Assembly (NCBI GenBank): GCA_964023275.1
Contig: OZ029929.1
Location: 4,456,381 to 4,520,380, forward strand
Origin: Norana najaformis
Lineage: Eukaryota > Annelida > Clitellata > Crassiclitellata > Hormogastridae
Direction of reading: 5' to 3'
Length of the DNA stretch: 64,000 bases
The notes beneath the pieces were generated by a model that was not told the DNA's origin, did not search any database, and worked only from the letters and a program-made list of their open reading frames with translations. Of the stretch, positions 12,545-25,007 are shown piece by piece. Every line of letters begins with the position of its first letter. The stretch's first letter is position 1. The position numbers were made by a program, and so were the translations under genes.

Positions 12545-12980
12545 TATGATAGCCAAGGATGCTTATCCATATTGTGACCCAGGATACTTAGCCATATTGT
12601 GGCCATGAATGCTTAGCCATATTGTGGCCTTGAATGCTTAGCCATATTGTGGCCAAGTATACTTAGCCATGTTGCACAGCCATGTTGCGGCCTTGAATGC
12701 TTAGCCATCTTGTGGCCTAGGACAGCGGTGCTCACCCTTTTTTGTTGTTGTACCACCAAGTATAAAAGTTCTTTCCTGGCGTACCCCCACCAGAAAAACT
12801 TGTCATAACTAAAATGTTATTTTTTTGTAATATTTTTTCTTGCGTACCCCTTGGCAACAGCTAGCGTACCCCTAGGGGTACGCGTACCACTGGCTGAGAA
12901 CCGATGGCCTAGGATGCTTAGCCATATTGAGGCCATGGGTGTTTAGCCACAGTGTAGCCATAATGTAGCCATAATTAATG
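12545..12980 (+). repeat. ~26-bp minisatellite, interrupted by a MITE
   Basis: Units contain GCTTAGCCATATTGTGGCC with minor changes. About six units lie before 12722 and two or three degenerate ones after 12907. The 184-bp gap is explained by a transposon insertion. Confidence 0.75.
12723..12906 (+). mobile_element. hAT-type MITE with 8-bp target-site duplication
   Basis: This is a 184-bp non-autonomous element. Its imperfect terminal inverted repeats start CAGCGGTGCTCACCC on the left and, reading inward from the right, CATCGGTTCTCAGCC (12 of 15 match). It is flanked on both sides by the identical 8-mer GCCTAGGA (12715-12722 and 12907-12914). An 8-bp duplication and CAG-start termini are typical of the hAT superfamily. 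Inside are GTACCCC-type palindromic blocks. It encodes no transposase. Confidence 0.85.
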
Positions 12981-13487
12981 GCTTAGTGGTCACAATTTTT
13001 ATATCGTATTCACAGTGACTTTGCCATGTTTTAGCCTTGATCGCTTGGCAGTTTATAGCCATATGGTGGCCATTATGTTGTTGAGGCCAAACAAAGGTAT
13101 ATATGTAAGTAAATATTTATTAGGCGCCTTTACAAATCCTTGTAATCCACTGCCCGGTTTTAATTACCTCCAAGGCAGTTATAGAAAATATTCATTGTAA
13201 CTGTAACAGAATATTGATATAGCATGATCTGCTCACAGATAAACTAGTTCTCAATGAACTTTAACCCCATAGTGCACAAGGCTAGGCTAGTGAGTTCTGG
13301 ATGTTGAGATGCACTTGAAAGGCGCTATATTAATTGTCTAGAAACCATATTGTGTCTAATTTCTTGACTACAGTTTCACATTGATTGTGCACTAAGATAA
13401 CGGCGCTATAGAAGTCAATAGGTTAGATCTAGAAAGTAGTAGATGCATAGGTTATGGTTACAACGCATGAAGGGCGGATGCACCCGA

Positions 13488-13795
13488 GTTTGGGAATCGT
13501 AATCGTAATCTCGAGATTTCTACAGCACTCAACGAAAGCTAAGTCGCGGGAACCAGCTTATTCACAGGCGCTCAGTCAAAACAAAATCGATAGGCAAAAG
13601 GGTTCGGTTCCAGGTCAAGATCCAGGAGTCAGTTAGGCAGATAGTCAGACGGCTACGGCGGATGGTGTTTCGGATTGGATCGAAGAGAGAGACAAGAAAA
13701 TGATGAAGAATCAGGATCAGACTTTTGGAAGAGTAAAGTTTTCAGCTATGAGTGAAAGACCAGCGCAGAAATTGCAAGTACTGGTGAGTTCGTTT
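13488..13795 (-). repeat. ATTACG-tailed repeat (family C), reverse copy
   Basis: Read on the minus strand it matches 15110-15424 over nearly its full length, including the shared 5' portion (CTTTCACTCA words) and the ATTACG tail. With the 15110 copy it forms a large inverted pair. Confidence 0.65.
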
Positions 13796-14480
13796 GAAGG
13801 GTCTGATAATTGTCGCGTTCGTTAGATGGCGTAACGGTCGATTTGTCACTCACTCACTAAACCTATAGTTTTTCGTCACATTCGGCAGGTGGCGCAACTG
13901 TCGTTCTAACCTCTGGATCCGCCGTTGCATTGCCGGGATATATATACTGTATATATATACACACACATATATATGATATTATAGGTCACATGTTGTCAGA
14001 CGTCTAGAGGCACAGGGCCTACACAGTAGCCCAATGATTACTATGCAGACTAACCACAGCTGTATTAGCCTAACTTGACTGCTAGGCTGGCTTTTAATTA
14101 AATGCGCCGAGTAGTTGGGGATTGTGACAGCTTGCTATACGTGCGTCTTTCTCGCAGTCATGTTCATAATGCGCAAAGACGCCAAACGAAGTATGTGTAC
14201 ACTTTTACAAATGTTCGGTAGGACTGCAGTTGGGTATTGTAATCAATAGCATTATTGTACTTGCGTAGGCCTGTTCGCAGATGGGCGTAGGCCTGTAATT
14301 AATCTAAACTTGAACGTCTTTTTAAAACTCGACTGATGACAGGGTCATTGTATTCTAGAAGAGGCCACATTAATTAAATGTATAGTTAATTAATTAATTA
14401 GCTTGTTAATTAGTTGAGTGTATATTCATGGCTTCTGTCTGTTTAGTGTATGCGTGGGCGTAAGGTTATGAACTTCTGAA

Positions 14481-14920
14481 AGTTTAAGCCTTCCATGAAA
14501 GGTATAGACTGACTCTTCCCTATGATACTGTAAACAATGCCTTACTCTTGAGTCATGAATAGGCCAATCCAGTACCTGGCCTTAACCTAAGATTTTCCAT
14601 GATAATACCGCACTGTTCGCTTCACAAGAGGGGAATTGGAGTTCACCTGTGCTTTGAAACGGCTGTACTACGGGTAAGTGTAAATGTACATGTTTTCCAA
14701 TAGAGATCGTATGGCCATTACCCTGCTCATTTCTCGTTTCAAATCAGAGGTGAACTCCGATTCCACTCATGTGAAAGCGAACAATGCGGTGTTATCATGG
14801 AAAAGCTTAGGTTAAGGCCAGACACTTGATTGGCCTCTTCACGACTCAAGAGTAATGCACTGTTTACAGTAGGCCTGTCTTAGAGAAGAAGCATCCTATA
14901 CCTTTTATGAAAGGCTTAAA
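14481..14920. repeat. foldback: two inverted ~180-bp arms
   Basis: The arm at 14481-14660 is reverse complementary, with scattered mismatches, to 14736-14920. The spacer is 75 bases. Shared words include CTTTCATGAAAGG-like ends, TAACCTAAG/CTTAGGTTA and GTGAACTCC/GGAGTTCAC. The right arm interrupts a family D repeat, which continues on both sides of it. Confidence 0.7.
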
Positions 14921-15025
14921 TTTTATCATTGAATTGATCAGGCGAAATCCTTCACCACCGCTGCCCATTTGAATGGGCGCCACGCCACTTAAGGTTCCCG
15001 CGTACGGACCGTACTAGCCCCACGT
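14683..15025 (-). repeat. family D repeat, reverse copy, split by foldback arm
   Basis: The segment 14683-14733 and the segment from about 14921 onward match consecutive parts of family D seen unbroken at 36595-36715 and 58300-58430. The intervening sequence is the right arm of the foldback. Confidence 0.6.
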
Positions 15026-15109
15026 CTCAAGACGTAGGCTTCAACTGACTGGGATTTTTTTGTTGAAGTTGTTACAGGCCTATTTGGCCCGAGTTAGAAC
15101 AGGGGCTTA

Positions 15110-15424
15110 TAATCATGCATACTCATCGATGCTCCACCGCTTGCAATTTCTGCTTCGGCCTTTCACTCAAAACTGAAAACATTCCTCTTTCACAGATCCG
15201 ATCCTGACATCCCTTCTTCCTCTTGTCTCTCTCTCCTCTCCAACCCCAAACACCACCACCCATAGCTGCCACGCTGTTTCTCCGTCTGACGTTTGGATCT
15301 TGACCCGGAACCGAACCCTTATGCCTATCGATTTTGTTTTGACTGAGCGCCTATGAATAAGCTGGTCCCCGCGGCGCGGCTTTCGTTGGGCGCTGTAGAA
15401 ATCTCGGAATTACGATTACGATTA
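15110..15424 (+). repeat. ATTACG-tailed repeat (family C), longest forward copy
   Basis: It matches the copies at 1-215, 13488-13795 and 40256-40690 and ends in ATTACGATTACGATT. A CT-rich stretch near 15205-15245 precedes the most conserved block (GACCCGGAACCGAACCCTT). Confidence 0.65.
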
Positions 15425-15874
15425 ATGTAAACGCTGAAGGTCCAGTCCTTAACTGGTGGGACAGGATGTTAGGTTTTTATTGACCTGCATCTTACATGTC
15501 ATAATATATTATATAGCGCAAATAACGAACGTCTGTCATATATTTGGAAGCGTATAGGCCGGTGGCATATACAGTGTATAGGCCTACTATTTGTCTGCAG
15601 CAGTCTAAGCTTATTTACAGTTCAGTTCTGGGTTATGTACAAGCCCAGAGGCCTATAAGGTTATATAGTTATCCCTGTCATTTGATAATTGTTTTCGGGC
15701 CTTCAAGTGATGTAGCCTATACGGCACATATGCCTAGGCCTGTTTTTCCTTTAGGCTGAGGCCTATAAATTAACGTAATGAACAAAATTAACAGACAAGC
15801 CCTGTATTCGTGTGGGTGAAAATATAGGTAAATAAATTTAACGTTAAACTATTTTTATATGTGTATATTTCTGT

Positions 15875-16068
<194 letters not shown>

Positions 16069-16613
16069 GGATGGAATGAGTCAAACGGCCACCGTGAAAG
16101 ACCTATATCCTGTTTAGAAAGGTGCCAACAGGCTTAGAACATTATGAGTCGACTGTGTTATCTGTCCGCACTGCGACACTTTTGAGTGTACACAAGAATT
16201 TTACCGTCAACCAATAATACACGGAGTCAACTCGATCCCACAACAACCCCCTTGGATGGACCCCAGATTAGCCAGAACCTAACCTCTGACCTTGCTGAAA
16301 ATAGTTCGAAGCATTCGCGCTTTATTTGGAAGTTGAATATAAGCCGAATTTTACTTCATGTAATATTTATTAAACACAGCATGAATCTAAGAAATGACTC
16401 TGACCAAAAGTAACCCAATTTGCATCACGCGGTTTAAAGACTTGGAAAATACCTTTATATTCCAGAGTTTTTCGTTAGGCGCTTGACAGCTAATTTTCCA
16501 GGCGTATAATCTAGCCATAGTTGGGTCTGGGACCTGAAAAATTTAATGGCGACCCAATAGTACAAGAGTGACCCCAAGATGACCCTCAAGTGCGCGCCCA
16601 TAATCCTTTGCGG

Positions 16614-16663
16614 CAAGATGGTCGGCGGTGACGTCATAATTGGTTTAGCTGTGCGCCATCTTG
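16614..16663 (+). promoter_or_regulatory. promoter-like cluster upstream of PPP2R2
   Basis: In order: CAAGATGG (16614), a full cAMP-response element palindrome TGACGTCA (16629), an inverted CCAAT box ATTGG (16639) and CCATCTTG (16656), the reverse complement of the first motif. The outer motifs resemble YY1 core-promoter sites. The cluster lies about 140 bases before the inferred start codon, in locally CpG-richer DNA. The motifs are seen directly; promoter function is inferred. Confidence 0.5.
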
Positions 16664-16801
16664 AACTGATGAAAAATTGAGTCGGCGAAGCTGGTTATAT
16701 TGTAATCTAATGGCATCTGGCGCCACGGAATCGATCGTTTAGTTATTTAGGCATTTGTAGAATTAAGAAACTTGTAAGTCGGACGTGGGTTGCGTGTTGT
16801 C

Positions 16802-19800
16802 ATGGACTCGGCAGGTATTTGAAGCGATTTTTTTCGTCGGATGCGGGTCCTGTTCGTCCGGCTTGTCTAGGCCAGAGGATAACTGCCATCGTTACATGTT
16901 CCGTTTACGCCGTTTCCGTTTCACAGTATCGAGTCGTTTTAATTTCTTTAATTTAGTTATTGTTTTCTTTGCAACCATTTAGTATAATACCAGCAAATCG
17001 TTATCGGCTTGTATTAATATGTCTTGTAAGGTGTGTGTGATGCTATGGTATTGTAATCACTCTGATATAATGTTCCTGGCCAGGATTTGAATCCGGGTTA
17101 GGGTTGTTACCCTGTCCACGGGACCAGATCACGCAATGTCTGTTTACACAAAAAGAACAGTGTTAAATGCCTAAACAACCCTGGGATTATTATTGATTAC
17201 TAACCAATCGCCATCTATCGGCAGGCGTCAGCAACTAAAGCAACTGTAATGTAACCGGACATTTATAGAGCGTCATGATGATTTTATTAGAATGGCTTAG
17301 AACGACGATCAGAGTAAGTTCTGTGTTTGGGAATTAATACGTTGACGAAGTATGTAGTTCTGGGAAATGTGTAATTTCAAGAGTACTGTTGTATTTGCAC
17401 GTATCCTAAAAGTGTCTTATATTCCGAGGAACGTTAATTTAGGAACGATTGTTGATAGATGTGGAAGTTTGAAGATGTGGCCTTGCTTTAGTTTAGCAAA
17501 CCTTTAACGTTGAAGTGATTCTTTTATAGGCTGTAATATTTTGGTGTACATGTTAATAGATGTATTGTCACTGAGGTAATGTGGTCGAGAATTTATTGTG
17601 AGCATTTTCCCAGATAGATTTAGTTTGGAAGAATGTGGTGTTGACCTGGCCCAGGTCATAGTGTCATTTGCTTTTGGCTGCTAACTTATCAGCTATGTAG
17701 CAACTTCAGATTGTGTTGAAATAGAGTGCTGTTCACAGTTAATACGCTATCGTTCGTAATTGAGTGTAATGAAAGATCAGGTAATATTTGTCAGTTTCCT
17801 GTACTTTGCTGTTTGTGATTCTGTCCTATGATTTTTAATGATTCAAATTGTCTTTTATTTGAAATTGTCTTTTATTTTTTAATGGAACCTTGTAAAATGT
17901 GTTTTGCAGTTGAGATGTTATGTGTGGTAGTTTTATCTGTGTTGGTTTATAAATTTATCCGTGTTTTTTGCTTTTTGCAGCAAACAGCGGAGATTTGCAG
18001 TGGTGCTTTAGTCAAGTCAAGGGAACCGTCGAAGAAGATGTCACAGAAGGTAATTTTCTATGCATAATATATTGGTTAGTGATCATGCGGTTGCAGGTTC
18101 GATTGTGTGTAAAGACCCTGGGCAAGTTGTTCACCGTGCCTTTATCACCAAGCAGTATAATTTGGTACCGGCATAAGCTGGGAAGCAAATGGCAAGTCCT
18201 ACTATGCACTGACCCCATGACGAAGTCTTTGGGATTTGTCCATTGCTGGCTGAAGGGCCTAAAGAAAAGAAATTAACGCCTCCCTTAGATCTCACTTGTG
18301 GGATATGGGATACTTTACTTTTTTTAGCTAGCAGAAGGCTGAGTTTGTAATTTATTTTCAGTTGATAAAATACAAACTGTAAGTTTCATTTTAAATTTAA
18401 GGAGTAGGATAAGTTGAACCTGAAGTTCTGGAAAAATTGGAGGTGAAGTGCAAACTTGTTGCAGGATGTGGTGGGAGGGAGAGACAGTGATTGGGTAGCA
18501 TAGCTAGTGGAAAGCAACAGGGCATTTGCTCCAGAAGGGTAAATTTTGCCAAACTAGTGGAATGGAAGAGGTGTGCACTTCTTTACAGTATGAATTCTGA
18601 TGCCAATGAAACTCTGCGTTGGCAATATAGGTTCTTACAAAACAACATGGTTGTAATGTGGCGCTTGATACTGCTGACAAGGGAGTGTCATATCATGGTT
18701 CCAGTGTTGTGAGTTTTTGAATTATGTAATTCACAGTGACCAGAATTAGTTGAATTTTGAGGCTGGTGAACACCTTTTGGCTCTGGAGCTGGTTAGGGGA
18801 AGGTCAGGTCATGACACATTTCTTATCTGCCATTGGTAACGGTGGCATAGTCATCAACCTGCAGAATGCTGGAGAGGGCCTGAACCAAGAAAGATTTGCT
18901 GTGGGGTTGACCCAGTTGAATTATTCTGTGGACAGCCAAAAGTTACTGAAAAGCTTATTAGGCAGAACTTCATGACCGTACCATGGGCCTCATAAGCCAG
19001 TGAGGGCTTCAATGTGGCAAGGACTCCAGAAATTCACTTGTGATTGTACATTTAGCTGAAAACTGGGAGCTGCAGTTGGTTGATGCTGTGTACATATGAA
19101 GTTGTAACAGTTTGCAGGTGGAATCGGTGCTTTATGCCTATGATTCCTTGCACTGCGGATGGACACACGGATTGTTAACAAATATCCTACTTACTTACTT
19201 ACTGTAACCTAATCTCTATATTTTCAGTAATGAATCTGTGCTAAAACTATATGCCTGTTCTAACTGTGCTCTTACCAGGTCTGCTGTATCTCAATCAGCC
19301 AAATCTGTTCGAAAACCAAATCATTTCTGAACGCCACAGACGTGAACAGTGCTGGTAATCTGCCTCATAACGGAATGTGGAAACTGCTTTAACTGAATAA
19401 GATTATAACAACTGTTGTAGGTTGTCGTCTGTTGACTGTAATGTAATATATTGTGCTGTAAGTAGGAAGTGTTTCAACTACTTCTTGTTCTCTTTTTCTA
19501 GCTGATATAATTTCCTGTGTGGAGTTCAACTGTGATGGCGAATTATTGGCAACAGGGGACAAAGGAGGCAGAGTTGTCATTTTTCAACGAGACCAACTTG
19601 TAAGTTATGGCCTTATGTTGTGCTATATTATGACCATGTGTTATGTTACCTTACCTTACGTTGCTGTACTACTGCATTGTAGACAGGTACACATTCAACA
19701 GGAATGGCTGGATTGCTATCCAGGTTTTCTACCAGAAGAAAGCTAGTGATGTTAGTGCCAAGGGCATCCCAGTCATGTTTAGCCTTGCAGCACTTGTATA

Positions 19801-22800
19801 GTTCATACCACTTTCGCCCTTGTGTTTTGTGGCCATGTTTGCTTAGCAGTGAAGGAATTCTTTAGCTGATGAATACTGTTGAGGGAGGTGTGAAATAAAT
19901 GAGCAGTCACCCTACTTTTATTATCTTACCTAACCTTGGCATATCTTACCTAACTCAACCTAACCTAAACTTGCCTTACTTTCTGTGTACATTTTAGGGC
20001 AAGGGGAGCGATGTACCTCGGTCGGGTGAATACGGCGTCTACAGCACATTCCAAAGCCACGAACCAGAGTTTGACTACCTGAAAAGTCTAGAGATTGAAG
20101 AAAAAATTAACAAGATTCGATGGTTGAAACGCTGCAACGCAGCTCACTTTCTACTGTCAACTAATGGTAAGAAACACAGTACAGTCATCACCAAACAGTA
20201 ATCAAATGTAAAAATATGGTCCAGTCAGGCACAAACCAGTTATCAGTAGTGGTAAGAAAATGGTCCAATCAATCCCAACTAGTCGTCAATAACCACCCAA
20301 CCTGAAGAAGGTGTGGCGCTTAGTTTGTAAATACCAAACATAGCAATATTGGTGCAAATTCATCTTTTACTCGGTTTTAGGTGGTGTTATTAAACTTGGA
20401 CAGACCAGAAGGCTTTCTAGGGCAAACTGCTGCCTAAATTCTAGATATGACGGCTTTAGTTTAACCTCAACTGTGCCACCCAAACCATCGCTAACCTGCC
20501 AAAATTCTTGCATGTATAAAGCTACATGCGAGAGATTCGGCACTGGCTTCCGGTCAGGGACAGGGTTATATTCAAGATCATCCTTATGGGATTTACTATG
20601 TTAGGAGTTGCAGCCCAGAATACATCAGAGGCTCTGTATTCCTGTCTAAGGCCTTCCTGGTAAATGATCGGTGTGTTCAGTGGCCCATGGGAACTTGTTA
20701 GTTCTGCGCTTCCATACAACGATATAGGCACACTGCACTTCTTGGGCATTGGACCTTCCATGTGGAACAGTCTTCCAAAAAAACATGCACTTTTCTGCCA
20801 CAAGAAACATTTTCTAACTCTTTCAAGATCATTCAAGATCTATTTAGATCAGTTAGATAGCCAAATTTTGTGCCCTTATCAGGTCTGTGAAAGGCTGTAT
20901 ATAAATACTTAAACAGCTCAGTGACTATCAGTGAGGAATAATTTAGTGAAGCATTGTGTGTGACAGGTAATTCTGTCATTTTTGCTTATACAATAAGAAA
21001 TAATAAAATAAGAAATATACAGTGAAGCACAGAAATTTTGGTGCATGTGTATGTGACAATAGCAAATCCCAGCAACTGGAAGCCAGTGAAGCAGTCTCAG
21101 TTCTCACCATGACTGGCTAAAAGGCTAATCAGGATGTAAATCAGTTTATAAGAAACATGTATAAAAAGCATTCACAAGATTTTAACTGAATACTGCGTGG
21201 ATGAGACGAGCATTGAGAAGATGTGAGCAGACTTCACTGACTTCCAGTTGCTGGAATTTGTTGTCATATGCGCATGCACCAAAATTTGTGTGCTTCATGG
21301 TAGCTCACTTTATTTTAGCTTACTTACACAGTGAAAAGTAGTCAGGTGACTTGTGTCATATTGGTTGTTTAGAACTGTCACATTTTTGATGCCACAAATA
21401 CCTGAGAATAGAATCTGTAGGGTACTATAAAATTTAACCACTCTAATACTTCATGGTGTTATTGATACTTCATGGTGTTATTGATACTTCGTGGTGTTAT
21501 TGGTACTTCATGGTGTTATTGAGACTTCATGGTGTTATCTGTTTGGTGTGCAGATAAGACGGTGAAACTGTGGAAGGTTTCCGAGAAGCGCAAACGTGCG
21601 GAGGGTTTCAACCTCAGGGATGAGTCAGGTTCACCTATGCACGACATGTCTTCGATAACGTCGCTGCGTGTGCCCGTCGTGAAGCCGATGGAGCTGATGG
21701 TCGAGGCGAGTCCAAGGCGAGTGTTCGCGAATGCGCACACATATCACATCAATTCGATTTCCGTTAACAGCGACTGGATGACGTTTCTGTCGGCAGATGA
21801 CCTTCGGATCAACCTCTGGCACCTCGAAGTCACCGATCAAAGTTTCAGTATCCTTTTGCATGTCATCCAGGTCTGAACTTGAGATTCAACTTGCTTACCC
21901 ATCGTAGGTTGACTGCTGGTTTCCCTGACCAGGCTGACCTGTTGGATATTGACTGGGCCTCTCCTTCAGATTACAATTTGTGACTACAATTTCACTTGAA
22001 AGGACCATCAACCGATACCTTTTTCATTATGCTAATTGCGCTACAGAAGTTATTAGATTAGATTAGAAATCGTGATAATACAGACAATTGAGGAAGGTAA
22101 GGAAATTGTGGTGTTGGATTTTTATTTATTTTTGGTGTTTATTTTTATGTATCTCAAGGGACGCTTACTGCATGTATGGGTATCAAGTAAGCACATTTGA
22201 AGGTTGGGTTTAGGGTCTTTTAACTAAGTGCAGACACAACCGTAGTTACTGTGCAAATGGACAACCCATTGTGAGTGGCATGGCTCTGCAATTTTTTGTG
22301 ATTTTCACTCTGGTTTTGGGGATTCAAACCCTGGACTCAGAGGTGAAGGACGAATTACATTTACCAGAGTGAGTAAAGTGACAGGTGAATAATGCTAGTT
22401 GAACAAGTGGAACTGCTATGACCACAGCTAAAGCTCTTGTAGTGGTTACATAGGGACAGTAGGACAATGGATAGACACTCTAAACAATGAGGAAGACCCT
22501 ATATTGGCCAACTGTAGCCAGCAGTCGATCAGACAGGTATGCAGACAGAAAGAATACCTGACAGTCTGTTAGACAGGCAGGCTATCAGAAGGAATAGCCA
22601 TCAGTCTGTCAGACAGGTGGGCTATCAGAAGGAATAGCCATCAGTCTGTCAGACAGGTGGGCTATCAGAGGAATAGCCATCAGTCTGTCAGACAGGTGGG
22701 CTATCAGAAGAAATAGCCATCAGTCTGTCAGACAGGTGGGCTATCAGAAGAAATAGCCATCAGTCTGTCAGACAGGTGGGCTATCAGAAGGAATAGCCAT

Positions 22801-24927
22801 CAGTCTGTCAGATAGGCGGGCTATCAGAAGGAATAGCCATCAGTCTGTCAGACAGGCAGGCAGACAGAAAAATTGGCTGACAGAATATTTGTCATCACAC
22901 CTTGAGCAAAGATTTCCCTGACGATGGTTTTCCTCAGACATTGTCGACATCAAACCCGCCAACATGGAAGAGCTGACGGAGGTCATAACGGCGGCCGAGT
23001 TCCATCCGACGGAATGCCACCTGTTTGTCTACAGCAGCAGCAAGGGAACAATTCGATTGTGTGACATGAGGTCTCAGGCTCTTTGCGATAAACATGCCAA
23101 AAGTAAGTGCGTCCTTCTCAAAACTTCAATAGAGGATTTTAAATGTTCTTCTGAATGGCCTTTAGTACATGTTTAAATGTATATGTATGTCGTATGTATT
23201 TGAGAGTGACTTGGTAATGGGAAATGTGGTAATACCACGGATTTTACTGCGGTAGAGGAGTCAGAAGTGACGGTAATACCGTAGGGATGGAATAGAGGCT
23301 TGCGGTAATACCGTGGGGATGGAAATATGAGCACGGTAATTCCTGCGGTAACAGTTGTGGCATTACCAAAAATCCCCACTGCATCAGATAAATTACTTTT
23401 TGCTCTAAACTGTTCTGTCTATTCAGTGTCACTATTAAAGTGCTATATTGAAATTCTTGAATATTCACAAATTCTTGAATATTCAATATGGGTTAAAAAG
23501 CATATAAGAACATTCTTATAAGACTGATATTTGACCTAAGAAATAAGACCACTCTTTATTGGCTTGATATTTGACTATAAGCACATGTAACGAATGTACA
23601 AATGCAATATAATAAATGATGAACAGTTTTGAAGTATTATCTTTTATATGACCTATTAAGATTGCAATATATACATATAATATGTGGCCTACTCTGATAA
23701 CAAGAGTCAAGTGGAATTTTTCTCATTTTTAGTTTTTTTCTGTTGGCTGATAGTGAATTCAGTTTTGTTTATAGTGGTATATCATTTATGTAAATATTCC
23801 AGATCTGTAGTTCCGGAGATAAAGTCAATTTCTAAAACAAAATTGGGTTTGCGACTTATGACTCATTTTGTCAGACGTATGTGTGAGCACTTAATTGTTT
23901 TTTGCTTCACTGGGACGGGAATGAGGACGTGGATGGGGACAGACCCAATGGGGATGGTATTGGGATGGGGACACACCTGATGGGGATGGGATGGGATGAG
24001 GACAGGCCTGATGGGGATGGGGTGGGAATGGACCCACGGGTGGAGTGGGGATGGAGAAAATTTTTGTTCTTAAAACACACTTGGATACATACACACACAT
24101 ACATGCGATTAGGGTATGCATCAATATCTGTATGTCTAGGAACACTTAACATAATAATGCCTATTAAATATCTTTGAAAAGGACTGCACGCTTGAGTAAT
24201 CGAAGTGGGCCATTACACATACATACGTGCATACATATGTGCAGATACGTTCACATGTATTGTTTTGAATTTATTTGTGTTTATTCTTTCCTTTAAATTT
24301 TATGAAGCTACTGTCTAGCAACTGAAAATCTGAGGGACTCCAAACAATCATTGAACGGGTCGCTATTTTGTAGCTTTTTGTGGGAACAATAATGATGACC
24401 ATTACGTTGTGTTGGAGATGAATCATGTTAATGATCATGTTAGCAATTGTTACGTTGTAGTGTTTGAAGAGCCAGAGGATCCGGCCAACCGGAGCTTCTT
24501 CTCTGAGATCATTTCGAGCATATCGGACGTCAAGTTCAGTCACAACGGACGCTACCTGCTGACGAGAGATTACCTGTCGCTAAAAGTCTGGGACCTTCAC
24601 ATGGACAGCAAACCAGTGGAAACATACCAGGTGCATGAGTACCTACGCAGCAAGCTGTGTGCGCTCTATGAAAACGACTGCATATTCGACAAATTTGAGT
24701 GTGCTTGGAGTGGCAACGACAGGTACGTGCCAGTCTTCTGCCTCAGTGCAGGGCGTATTTTGGTGCCATTGGACTGAGTTCAGTTTCCATTGTCTTGTCA
24801 TGCCTTATCTTAATTTACCCTACTAGGTTTTATCTTACCAGATAACTTATGTACCTTTCTTTGCCTTATCTTAATTTGCCTTACTAGGTTTTATCTTATG
24901 TGGTAAATTATGTACTGTCTTTGCCTT

Positions 24928-25007
<80 letters not shown>

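Noticed and set aside
20522-20836. 104-residue minus-strand ORF in PPP2R2 intron 4
   Set aside because: No recognisable family. The opposite strand is similarly open and resembles 52200-52520, so it is most likely part of a dispersed repeat.
22562-22866. Regular 40-bp repeats, CRISPR-like spacing
   Set aside because: There are no unique spacers between units and the locus is an intron of an animal gene. It is a minisatellite.
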